The translations under genes were made by a program, and so were the position numbers. Positions 11,601 through 22,198 of a DNA stretch of 64,000 nt are shown one piece after another. The stretch comes from Chrysemys picta bellii (Eukaryota > Chordata > Testudines > Emydidae): NCBI RefSeq assembly GCF_011386835.1, contig NC_088797.1, forward strand, positions 36,827,583 through 36,891,582, read 5' to 3'. The notes under the pieces are model-generated. The model was not told the DNA's origin and did no database searches. It saw only the letters and a list, made by a program, of their open reading frames with translations. Numbering within the stretch: position 1 is the stretch's first letter; every line of letters starts with the position of its first letter.

Positions 11601-12251
11601 CATCTGCAGAGGCTGCTGTATGTCATTTGGAACAAATTCTGCTCTCATTCACACCTAGGCAACTCTCAGTATCAGTTGAGTTGCCTGAGTGTAATGAAGA
11701 GGAGATTTTGCCCCCTTGTCTATAGAATTCTTTTGTACTATAATCCACAAAGCTTGAGTTTTAGATAGGTCTTTTTAGTTTGTTCTTTCTCCCTTGAACT
11801 GATTCTCCCTCCCTGGTTTCTACATTACTATTTTTCTTAGAATCTATTAATCCAGATTGATTGATCTAATATATAGAAAGGGGGAAATGAGCCATTTATA
11901 AGTGGAGGTACTTATAATCATCTCCGTCAATCTGGAACACTCTTCTAGCTTCTTCTGAGGCCTAGTTGGAGGGTGGTGTCATGGAAGAGGGCTTCGTTGC
12001 TGCAGAGAACATAGCAACTTCTCTTAAAATTATACATCTCACACTTCCCACCTGTTCATGTGTGACATCAGCAATCAAAATTTTTGACAAAGGACTGAAG
12101 TGTGGAGCTGTTGTATCTAATGTGTTGCGCCACAATAGGCCGACTCATAAGGTTGTTAATTATAAGGCCTGTTTTTAAAGGATATTTTTTAATTGTGTGA
12201 ATTAAAACAAAAACAAAAAACCAAGACAACTGGAAAAACAAATGTTTTCAC
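8629..12251. other. Non-coding stretch with one GC-rich repeat remnant
   Basis: AT-rich DNA with no supported gene. A GC-rich block at about 9170-9455 (GGGGAGGCAACGCCTCCCC within it) resembles the interior of the hAT-like GC-rich element near 45.25 kb and is probably a fragment of that family. A poly-A run lies at about 10391-10404. Confidence 0.45.
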
Positions 12252-12630
12252 TAGGGCTGTCGATTAATCACAATTAACTCACATGATTTACCAAAAAAAT
12301 AAATCACGATTAATCACAGTTTTAATCGCACTGTTAAATAATAGAATACCAGCTGAAATTTATTAAATATTTTGGATGTTTTTCTACATTGCCATATATA
12401 TTGTATTCTGTGTTGTAATTAAAATCAAGTGTATATTATTTTTGCTTACAAATATTTGCACTGTAAAAATGATAAAATAAATAGTATTTTTCAATTCACC
12501 TCATACAAGTACTGTAGTGCAATCTCTTTGTTATGAAAGTGCAACTTACAAATGTAGATTTTTTTTGTTACATGACTGCACTCAAAAACAAAACAATGTA
12601 AAACTTCAGAGCCTACAAATACATTCAGTC

Positions 12631-12849
12631 CTACTTCTTGTTCAGCCAATTGCTAAGACAAACAAGTTTGTTTACATTTAAGAGAAATAATGTTGCCCTC
12701 TTCTTATTTACAATGTCACCAGAAAGTGAAAACAGGCATTTACATGGCACTTTTGTAGCCGGCATTGCAAGGTATTTACATGCCAGATACGCTAAATATT
12801 CGTATGCCCCTTCATGCTTTGGCCACCATTCCAGAGGACGTGATTCCAT
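12631..12849 (-). pseudogene. hAT transposase C-terminal region, left-arm copy
   Basis: The minus-strand frame reads 'WWPKHEGAYEYLAYLACKYL..PAT.VPC..LFSLSGDIVNKKRA...NVNKLVCLSNWLNKK'. This is the hAT dimerisation domain, whose conserved core runs from the W/YEYLA.LA segment through the P-x-E/C-R-x-F-S motif to the N-K-L-x-x-L end. The Arg of the 'ER-x-FS' motif is replaced (CKCLFS). It mirrors the plus-strand copy at 13322-13533 in the other arm. Confidence 0.75.
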
Positions 12850-12875
12850 GCTGATGATGCTCAGTAAAAAAATAA

Positions 12876-13315
12876 GTGTTAATTACATTTCTGACTGAAC
12901 TCCTTGAGGCAGAATTGTATGTCCCCTGCTCTGTTTTACCAGGATTCTGCCGTATATTTCATGTTATAGCAGTCTCGGATGATGACCCAGCACATGTTGT
13001 TCATTTTAAGAACACTTTTACTGCAGATTTGACAAAACGCAAAGAAGGTACCAATGTGAGATTTCTAAAGATAGCTACAGCACTCGACCCAAGGTTTAAG
13101 AATCTGAAGTGCCTTGCAGACTCTGAGAGGGACGAGGTGTGGAGCATGCCTTCAGAAGTCTTAAAAGAGCAACACTCTGATGCGGAAACTACAGAATCCA
13201 AACCACCAAAAAAGAAAATCAACCTTCTGCTGGTGATATCTGACTCAGATAATGAAAATGACCATGCGTCGATCCGCACTGCTTTGGATTGTTATCGAGC
13301 AGAACCCACCACCCA
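12876..13315 (+). pseudogene. hAT transposase internal fragment (ZBED-like)
   Basis: The frame contains 'FLKIATALDPRFKNLKCLADSERDEVW', the conserved 'ALDPRFK' segment of ZBED-like hAT transposases, then a linker with a 'PPKKKINLLLVISDSD' motif and 'ALDCYRAEP'. This normally precedes the dimerisation domain. The N-terminal BED finger and the first catalytic acidic residues are absent from the element. A frame change near 13310 separates it from the following C-terminal block. Confidence 0.75.
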
Positions 13316-13321
13316 TCATCA

Positions 13322-13533
13322 GCATGGACTCATGTCCTCTGGAATGGTGGTTGAAGCATGAAGGGACATGTAACTCTTTAGCGCATCTGGCACGTAAAGC
13401 TACAACAGTGCCACGAGAATGCCTCTTCTCACTTTCAGGTGACATTTTAAACAAGAAGCAGGCAGCATTATCTCCTGCAAATGTAAACAAACTCATTTGT
13501 CTGAGCAATTGGCTGAACAAGAAGTATTACTGA
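13322..13533 (+). pseudogene. hAT transposase C-terminal region, right-arm copy
   Basis: The frame reads 'LEWWLKHEGTCNSLAHLARKATTVPRECLFSLSGDILNKKQAALSPANVNKLICLSNWLNKK', the hAT dimerisation domain, with a short deletion after 'LARKA' compared with the left arm. It sits in the position expected for the C-terminus of the transposase whose middle is at 12876-13315. Confidence 0.75.
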
Positions 13534-13886
13534 GTGGATTTGTAGGCTCTAAAATTTTACATTGTTTTATTTTTGAATGCAGGTTTTTTTGTACATAATT
13601 CTACATTTGTAAGTTCAATTTTCATAATAAAGAGATTGTACTACAGTACTTGTATTAGATGAATTGAAAAATACTGTTTCTTTTGTTTTTTTTACAGTGC
13701 AAATACTTGTAATCAAAAATAAAGTGAGCACTGTACACTTTGTATTCTGTGTTGTAATTGAAATCAATATATTTTAAAATGTAGAAAACATCCACAAATA
13801 TTTAAATAAATGGTATTCTATTATTGTTTAACAATGCGATTAATCGCGACTAATTTTTTTAATTGTTTGACAGCCCTAGTTTTCAC

Positions 13887-16800
13887 TCACAGCTATAGTC
13901 ATTCTGACATGGGTCTTAAGTAAGATTTCAACCCTGAAGCTTCAGACCCTAGCATAGATCTCTACTGCTTAAGCTACAGAAATAACTATTTTCAGTGTGA
14001 GCCACCCACTAGAATATAACTTGACAACCACTTTGCCTATGGATCATAAACTATTTTCTACATAAGGGGCACTATATAAGAACCTAGACAGACTAGAGAT
14101 CTGGAATTCTTTTTTCTGTCGCAGGCTTTTGGAGTTTAGTGCAGTCTAGTGGTTAGAGATCAGCTAATATAAGAACACAAATTTAGCACAGTCAGTTTGA
14201 AAGACTGAGTGGCTGAGACGTCTTTGCTACGTTAAAGACATGGGTTCTATTCCCAGCTCTGTTTGAAGTGATCTTGTACAACCTCTCAATATATTTGTAA
14301 AATGGGGTGGGCTAATATTTCACTCCTGGCTGTGGGTAGGAGTCCTTGTTGAATTATAAAGGTTGCACACTAATACAAATGGCAGTCAGTAGATATGAGA
14401 CTAGAATTTGTGACTTTCTGCCTCCCAAGGCTAAAAAGAACTTGAACAGCGTCCTCTCTCCCCCTCCCTCCTGAGTCTGTGAAATATTGTCTGATGTGGT
14501 AGTACAGTAGAACAGGAAGCCTGATTTAGCTCTGAAGTGGAATGTTCTGTAAAATCCAGTAATCTTGAGTTCTGCTTTGAATTTTGCTTTGTTTTCAGGT
14601 TCAAATGAACTCCAAAACCAAAGTGAAACCCAACCAAAACTCAGTTTTCCCTGGTTTGATCTTGAAACTCTGTGTAGTCCTAGGAATGTTAAAAACTGCA
14701 CTTGGGCTGCTGAAAAGTTTGCTTACTTTGTCCAAGGTTTGGGTTGGTAATAAAATCTAACCCCAGGCTATACCTGGTTCTTGGTTTTGGTATGAATATT
14801 TCTCACTACTCGACTTAGGAACAGTCTAGTGAGGAAGCTGAGCCATGTCTCTGTGTTTCCAACTTTGTCATTCACATTGGAGGCAGAAAGGCCTATTCGA
14901 TTGTGTAATCCTATTTAATAGAGTCTATTCAAGTTCCACTTGCTGTGGCTTTTCTCCTTTCACATACACTACTGCATATAAGGGGAATTTCAGTGCATGC
15001 AGCGGTGCCCTTTCTATCTGACCATTGGACCTCAATGGCAAGCACATTTTTTTGCAAGTGGCGTTGAGTCCCCTTTATATGTATTTTATTTTTAATGGAA
15101 CACTGTGTAGTAACAATAAAGCACTTGTCCAACACAATACAATACAATAAATTGTTGAGTTAGGAGTTGATGCAGTGGCATTTTTGTATAAAAACATCAA
15201 TATATAATTTGTTTTAATGGTTATAAAATAGTTTTCAAAATGAAATATAGTACTTTAATGTGTCTTCCTTTTAAAGCCTGTCCTAAGGCACCTGTGGCAT
15301 TAAGGGATATTTACATCACAGTATATGTTTCATTTGTGCACATGTAATTTAGATGCAAGTAACAAATCGAATGTCATAAGATTAAAATCTTTCTTCTTAG
15401 ATTCCACCGTCCTGTAAAAATAGTTTCAGAGCACAAAGAAACCAATAGGTTTTGAACTCTTCTAGAAGAGGCGTAAAACAAATCACATTTGTGTGATAAC
15501 CAAAATGTGTTCTGTGTGCTGTTTTGCTATCCGCTTTATAAAAATGGCATGTTACAAAACTAGTGTTTGCGTTACCTGTTGATGTGATGATTATAATGGT
15601 ATTATTATTTTATAGCATGCTAAGTGTGATAGGCACTTTACAAAGAAAAGGCATGGTCCCTGATCTAAAGCTATTGCAAAGTATAGAGAGCAAAATCAAT
15701 TGGACAGCTCCCTGGGGGCCAGGTGAATGGCAACAAAGCTATTTGCTCTTCTTTTGTTACATGGCTGCCAGCAGGCAGGTACAACAACCAAACGTGGTCA
15801 AAGAGAATATGAATTAGAAACTCCGTGTCTTAGGGAATTGCGTGGAATTGGAAGAGCTGTACTATACGGCATACTTCTGCTGTAACTTTCCTAGCAAACT
15901 GGCACATAAGCTAATGCTGACAGTTTCAGCATTAAGTGTCCTTCAGTTCCATTTGCCACTGGAGAGTCTGGGCTTCCCAGCAGATATAAGGCCTGCTAAT
16001 GATGGGAAGATATGGAAAACAGCCAAGTGCCAGGCATGTGGAGGCAGCAGAAGTATTTGTGGATGTCCTGATATGCATGGCTTTCTGCCTTTTTATCACC
16101 CTATGGATCTTTAGGGTTTGCTTGTTTACCAGGGTATCCCCATAGCTTTTGTGCACCTCCCCCAGTTGTGCAATCCAAGGGAAAGATGTAAAAGTAGCTC
16201 ATTGGAAGCCATAATATATAATGAGTAACTTCCCCACTCTGTGTTTTTTAGGGGGATGAGGGCATGTGTCCCATGATTCTACAAACAAAAACTAATATTG
16301 GAGGTCAGTTTTATGATATAAAAGGTGAAATTTTCCACAGTCTCAAAAACTGTGAATTCTCTTTATGTGAGGAGTTGGGGAAATTTGAAGCATGAATAGG
16401 ATTGCTTGGATCTCTAGTGTAGGCTTTTTCCTTCCAGCTACCTTCTTCCTGTGAGAGACTTGTGAGCATTGATTTTAGTTTCAAGGCTGGCTGCATCACA
16501 GCTGGCCATGATAGCATTTGTTCCTCATGGCCTCTCCTTGAAGTGGCCTGAGATTAAATCCTGCTAGGAGAAAAATGATAGTTTTGTCTCTAGCTGTTCT
16601 AATCTTAAGGATGTTTGGTTACCAATTTAGGCACATTTCCCAAATGGATAACAGTGATCTGTCATTAAAAAAACAACACCCAACTTCAGTGAAGTATAAT
16701 CATAAATCCAATTCCATTCACAAATATCGAGAAGAAATTTAAATTTCTGCAATTGAACAATGCTGTAAACCAGTAATAGGTGTCTAAAACCTACTGTTCC

Positions 16801-17524
16801 TCATTTCCTTTATTACAGTACATTAAAATAAAAGGCAGGGGGAAGAGGTAGCAAACTGAGATTTCTTCACAGGTTAAATTTCTGTTGTTTTGGAATTAAT
16901 AAAAAAGCTTCATATGATGCTTTAGGAAACTCTTTTCTATGAAAATCCCTTTTTTTAAATTAACTGCTGTAGTTAATTATGCAGAACTGTGCTCATCTGT
17001 GATGTTCCGCAGTCTTCTGCACTGCAGATCTTGGCTGGGAGGCAAAATAGAGAAATCAGGCAGTGCACTGAAAGCATTTTATTTTCGGGGTGGGGTGGGA
17101 GTGTTCTTTCAGATCCCATAATTTCCTCACTCCTTTTACTCTACCCACCACTACAGTGATCCTCTGGGGTATTTCAGAGGTGTGCTGGATGTGGCTTCTT
17201 CTGGAGTCTGCTAACTTGTTTGAGGATGATGAGAGCAACAGAAGAAGCTTTCTACTTATTCCCAGCTATTGCTCTAGTCTGGGGAGTACAGGACCAAACT
17301 CTGATATGATCTCATACTTTCTCAGGGCACCCTACTCTGTGATTTAGTGTATCAGGCCAGTAGCCTTAGGTTTAAATTGTGATGCAGTGAGTTGAAATAC
17401 AGTGCATTTTGTATGCTAATTCTGCAAAAGAGACTTTGTATCTCCTATATTTATCTTATATTTCAGTGCTTTAGACAGTTAAATGTCTGATATATTTCTA
17501 GCTGGATATTTACCATATGGATTT
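13887..17524. other. Non-coding stretch
   Basis: No supported gene. About 15590-15675 resembles the conserved part of the ancient interspersed repeat described at 39.67 kb (ATTATTATTTTATAGCATGCTA followed by GCACTTTACAAA-like sequence). Otherwise the DNA is AT-rich without recognisable structure. Confidence 0.4.
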
Positions 17525-17532
17525 ATTAGTAG

Positions 17533-17979
17533 GGGAGTTGGTCAAAACATTTTCTGGCCAAAGAATGTTCCTGTTGAAAAATTGCAGATTTATCAAAAGC
17601 AACATTTTTCACAGGAAAACATTTTCTAATTCAATTGTTTTAACAGATAACTTAAAAACAAAATTAACAAAATGTTCTTAACACTTAACATGCAATTTGT
17701 TTGGTTTTCTACATCTTTTGCCACTTAGTAACATTTACAGAGATGTAGAAATCTTGAAAAGATACAGAAGGAAAAAGGAAGTATGAAAAGAAGAAAATGG
17801 AAATGGGGGGGGGTCTAAACTTTCATTCTGTTATGCAGGAGAAGAAATTAAAAAAAGTGTGGATTTTGCAAACAAAAACAAAAAAATCATTTTGAAACCA
17901 ATAGAAAAGTTCTATTCTAATTTAAATTTTCCCACAAAAAAGAGAAATTTTGAATGAAACATTCTTTAGACTAGCTCTA
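17533..17979. mobile_element. hAT-type MITE with 8-bp TSD
   Basis: The duplication ATTAGTAG flanks the element at 17525-17532 and 17980-17987. The termini are imperfect inverted repeats (GGGAGTTGGTCAAAAC versus a right end of ...GACTAGCTCTA). The interior is A/T-rich and partly palindromic with AAAATTTTC-like blocks. No coding capacity. Confidence 0.65.
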
Positions 17980-17987
17980 ATTAGTAG

Positions 17988-19968
17988 TAGTGAGTCATGA
18001 ACTATGACGAGGGAACGCTGTTCCAGAGAGGCTACCTGTTCGTTCATCCTCTGGCACCCAGAGTACATATGCATGAATAAGCATGTTTAGACATTTCAAA
18101 GGAACACATTCATATGTTTGTAATTTTAGACTATATAGAGACATGGAAGATGAAATAGGTTTTTCCCCTTTAAACACCTATTTTATATTTATTTTGTTAC
18201 AAACTTTGTCGACATTTGCAATATCTGGTTTGGGATCAATGAGATCAAAAGGGCTCTCTTCAGCACTTGATTGTGGTGATTCCATAGCCATTTAGAGATA
18301 GAAACACAAAGCTACTTGAGAACTTCCCTTTAAGAAAATGTTTTATTTAAGGAGTTTGTAACGAGCTAAGAACATTCTTCCAGCAAATTAGTTTGAAATG
18401 TTTGTGACATTCTTACTTTGCTACTTCATTTGTAACCTTGTGTTCTTCTCACCAAGCAATTTGCTTGTTCATAGGGTTGATTGGACACTTCATGGGGAAA
18501 ATACAAACCGGCTCTAAATAGCCCTGTTGGAATTCTCCTAAATAAATTCTAGCATTGCGGGTATGAGTGCAAATTTTGACAGTCACCATGCAAATGCTAA
18601 CATTTCACTGCCCCTCAGGAAGGTTCGTATGCTGGTAGCCTGTGCCAGAAGCACAGGTTAAAAGGAAATGTTGTTTATCCTCCTTGGCTGCCTCCAATTC
18701 AGCCCCAGAAAACAGTTGATACTGGACTGTGTGCTGTTGTTTGGCACAGCATGACCAATATAGTGTTGAAAAATCATGTTTAGGTAACAAACTGTTGTTC
18801 CTATAAAGAGAGTTTCTGAATTCCAAGAAGCAAGATAAAGGAATGGCTTTCTAGTGAGCTAGATGAGGATGGCCATTAAGATCTTTACTGCTAACCTGAG
18901 ACGAACATTTTCTGAGCATTCATAAGACACTGTGGTCAAGAAAATGGGTTTTACTGTAGACCAGTTCTATTAGTGGTGTTGCTATAGTTACCCTATCCAT
19001 CTCAGCTGTGTTTGAATACTTTATGGTACAAATAGCTGCATGTAACGTCTATAATTGTTCAGTGCATGTCTGTGTATATATAGCCTTCCAATATTTTATT
19101 CACCACGATAGCTGGGTGAGCTTTTTGTGTGTGAATTTAATTTTAAACAGATAAGTAAAATAGCACTAGTTTTTCATGGTAAGGTGTGGGTGAGTAGATT
19201 TTTATTTTAATTTTTTTTTTTTTTTTTGCCTCTGGTAGTAAATTTTCAGGATAATGTATCTGTGTAAAGCTAAGGTGGTTTAAATAATCTTTTGCATGTG
19301 TGTGCATGCGTACTTATACACACAGATGCACACAACAAGATTTTAAAAAAATCAAACAAACCCTGGGTGCACATAAAAACTTTCTTTTTGAAAGATTCTA
19401 CTGAAATACAAAATGATGCCCAAAATTACATTTTTCAAAGTAGAAGGAACTTTTAAAGTGTTACCATTATTATATGTGGTGAATTATACATTGTAAACCA
19501 TATAAATGAACAGAGCTGGTCTTACTTTTAATAAATTATCTACAAACAAATCATGATTTTATTAATGTATTTATTTGCAGTCGTTTGGATAGTCTGTATG
19601 AACCAAAATTTGACTTATGGTTTAATTGCTTACTATGAATATTTGTGATTTGCCATTCATAGCATATAATTGGTCACCTAATGGAATGTTATTTCTTTTC
19701 CCTGATTGGATGACCTAAGCTTTAGCAATAGGTGGTATCTGTTTTTAGATTACACATTTCAGCAAACTTTCATAACTCAAATATTTTGTGTAACTTTTAA
19801 AAAATGCTTTACAAAATGCCTGTGGAATCACTTCCAGGGCAAATATTTATTTGTACTATGATGACGGTTTTACTTTCCATGAATAAAAACATATTCATGT
19901 GAATGTTCTCAGAAGAGTGATCAACGGTCATGAATACCAGCAAAGTGAATCAGAGATCCTTTTGAATC
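17988..19968. other. Non-coding stretch
   Basis: No supported gene or classifiable element. A poly-T run is at about 19211-19227 and an alternating TG/CA tract at about 19294-19330. Confidence 0.45.
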
Positions 19969-19981
19969 CTACTTTGAAATA

Positions 19982-20198
19982 TCAGGGGGGTAGCCATGTT
20001 AGTCTGTATCTACAAAAACAACAAGGAGTCTGGTGGCACCTTAAAGACTAACAGATTTATTTGGGCATAAGCTTTCGTGGGTAAAAACTGCTGCATCTGT
20101 AAATTTCACTCTATGCATCTGAAGAAGTGAGGTTTTTACCCACGAAAGCTTATGCCCAAATAAATCTGTTAGTCTTTAAGGTGCCACCAGACTCCTTG
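19982..20198 (+). mobile_element. Penelope-like palindromic insertion, copy 1
   Basis: A ~45-nt tail (GGGTAGCCATGTTAGTCTGTATC...) is followed by an arm (20024-20087) whose reverse complement returns at 20131-20197, with a short spacer between. A 12- to 13-bp duplication CTACTTTGAAAT(A) flanks it (19969-19981 and 20199-20211). Long TSDs and an inverted, truncated repeat plus unpaired tail fit Penelope-like elements, whose terminal repeats often occur inverted and carry hammerhead motifs. The family name is inferred by eye. Confidence 0.6.
20119..20157 (+). ncRNA. Hammerhead-ribozyme-like core
   Basis: CTGAAGA (20119-20125) fits the C3-U4-G5-A6-N7-G8-A9 core. It is followed by a hairpin (GTGAGG...CCCAC), then GAAA (20144-20147), then GC-TTAT-GC as a minimal stem III. 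The expected U16.1 at 20156 is C, which would break the A15.1-U16.1 pair, and there is one extra A after the core. Stem I is weak. The copy is probably inactive. Hammerhead motifs in Penelope-like elements are established; this assignment is inferred. Confidence 0.35.
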
Positions 20199-20759
20199 CT
20201 ACTTTGAAATAGTCACTCATCACTGTATTTGATTAATAGCAACATTAAGTCATGGGCCAGTAGCAGTTTTAAGGTTAGACTTTTTGCAACCTGGCATAGG
20301 TAGAAACAGTTTCTTTATCCTACTGGAGATCTAATATTCCAGGCCTTCCAGTGTGGTGCAGAGTACAGCATTCATTTTCTATCCCTAGTCAGCCATCAGG
20401 TATCACTCATGGAATTATTATTTATGCAGGGTATTATCATGATGCTAATTTAACCATAATTCCTCATCCAAACAGTAACAAAACGTTTATAAGCATTTGA
20501 TCAAGATACTCACAAATGGATTAAACACAGAGGTGCTAGACACATATTGGTAGGCTCCAACTTTGTCAGGCAGGTATTAGCAATAAATCTTCCAAGAGTT
20601 TACCCTTTTATACCCTTTAATTAACAAGTGATGTTATTGCCTGATGCTAATTTAGCTGAAACCAGATTTTGACCGGTTTGGGTTAATTACTGGTCCAACA
20701 CGCACATTCTTTTCTTATTTACTATCCCTCATAACCGGGGCCTCTTCTTCCTTCTACCT

Positions 20760-21068
20760 CAAGGGTCGGCAACCTCAGAAGTGGTGTGCCGAGTCTTCAT
20801 TTATTCACTCTAATTTAAGGTTTCACGTGCCAGTAATACATTTTAACATTTTTATAAAGTCTCTTTCTATAAGTCTATAATATATAACTAAACTATTGTT
20901 GTATGTAAAGTAAATAAGGTTTTTAAAATGTTTAAGAAGCTTCATTTAAAATTAAATTAAAATGCAGAGCCCCCCAGACCGGGGGCCAGGACCCGGGCAG
21001 TGTGAGTACCACTGAAAATCAGCTTGCGTTCCGCCTTTGGCACATGTCTCATAGGTTGCCTACCCCTG
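20760..21068. mobile_element. hAT-type MITE (AAGGGTCGGCAACCT family)
   Basis: The left end CAAGGGTCGGCAACCT is inverted at the right end (AGGTTGCCTACCCCTG). Flanks are TTCTACCT (20752-20759) and TTCTATCT (21069-21076), an 8-bp duplication with one mismatch. AT-rich interior with one GC-rich block near 20967-21000. No ORF. Confidence 0.8.
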
Positions 21069-21384
21069 TTCTATCTTATCAGTTACTTTCAGGTCCAATT
21101 TTTCCAACTCAGCCATATTCTTTCAAAGCCTTCCCACCACTGCGAACAGACCTACACTTTACATGACCTACAAAAAGCACATTTTTTTAAACTAACTTAA
21201 CCTTTTATACACTACACAGATATTTACACTTCAACTTCATCACTTATAGATCACATCTAGAAATTCATTGTGTATATATACAGAGAGAGGGAGAACATTT
21301 CATTCTATCATTCATAGTAAGCATCTCATGGTAACTAAGAAAACCTGGCTTTGAAGGCACAGAGGGTGGTCTACATTTTCAATA

Positions 21385-21510
21385 GTGATTTTAGGATGAC
21401 TCAATTTTTGGGTGTCCAACCTCAGAGACACTCAAAGGGGGCTACTTGTCAGATCAGTGGAGCATCCGCCTTTTGAAAATCACTAGTTGTGTTTGAAAAT
21501 GTAGGCTTGT
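21385..21510. repeat. Ancient palindromic repeat
   Basis: AGTGATTTTAGG ... CTCAATTTTTGGGTGTCCAACCT is followed by an inverted counterpart ending in TTTTGAAAATCACTAGTTGTG. It resembles the element at 41.02-41.14 kb. A decayed foldback DNA repeat; family unknown. Confidence 0.45.
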
Positions 21511-21899
21511 ACTGATACCTTTTGAAGTGCTAAAATATTTCTTTTTTTCCTAAAAAGATCTTGGCAGCTGGGAATCTGTATATTTTAAGAAGTTATGTTG
21601 GGGGTGTGTGAAAGGGATTTGTCAGATTAGGGTTAAGTGTTAAGGTGCGCGTTGTTGGTGATAAATATCACTAGGATATAGCCTCTCTCTCCAAAACAGG
21701 TCTTTTAGCTCCACCTGCCTGCTTTGCAAATTCACTAATGCACAGTGGAATTATAGGCATTTGGATTCTCCAACCTGGATCACAGGTGTCAGGTTAATTA
21801 CACTGGAACTGAGCACAGTCAGCCCTGGGTTTCTTTAAGACAGAGAGAGGTATGGTAGTGTGCATCCCCACACCTGCCCCCTGCAGTGCAGTACACTTA

Positions 21900-22195
21900 G
21901 GGCTGGTCCCCACTTAGTCCGGACTTCGGACTAAGGTACGCAAATTCAGCTACGTTAATAACGTAGCTGAATTCGAAGTACCTTAGTCCGGACTTACCGG
22001 GGTCCAGACGCGGCCGGAAGTCTCCCCCCGTCGACGCTGCGTACTCCTCTCGGAGAGCTGGAGTACCGGTGCCGATTGTGGGCACTTCCGGGATCGATCC
22101 GGGATCGATTTATCGCGTCTTAACCAGACGCGATAAATCGATCACAGAACATCGATTGCGTGCCTCCGGACCAGCCGGTAAGTGAAGACTAGCCC
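21900..22195 (+). mobile_element. PIF/Harbinger-like MITE, copy A
   Basis: Ends are GGGCTGGTCCCCACTTA and its inverse (TAAGTGAAGACTAGCCC), flanked by TTA at 21897-21899 and 22196-22198, the usual 3-bp Harbinger target. The interior has two strong palindromes: one centred on GTTAATAAC (21936-21975) and one on GTCTTAACCAGAC (22108-22142). It has many CpG sites (TCGCGT, ATCGATCC), implying a fairly young copy. The short frame on the minus strand is an accident of the palindrome. Confidence 0.7.
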
Positions 22196-22198
22196 TTA

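Larger units (their letters stand above)
12252..13878. mobile_element. Foldback hAT transposon, copy 1
   Basis: Ends are TAGGGCTGTC and GACAGCCCTA, with a perfect 8-bp target duplication GTTTTCAC at 12244-12251 and 13879-13886. The arms (about 12252-12860 and 13316-13878) are near-complementary for almost 600 bp, and both encode the hAT C-terminal dimerisation region on opposite strands. The unique centre (12861-13315) holds an internal transposase fragment. The layout suggests a derivative in which the 3' end of an autonomous hAT element was duplicated in inverse to replace its 5' end. A second copy lies at 26294-27961. Confidence 0.9.

Noticed and set aside
12638..12898. Plus-strand ORF as a gene
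   Set aside because: It is the antisense shadow of the hAT dimerisation domain on the minus strand.
15842..16156. Frames of 74-90 codons on both strands
   Set aside because: No domain, no splice or promoter context, and no similarity to a known family that I can see.
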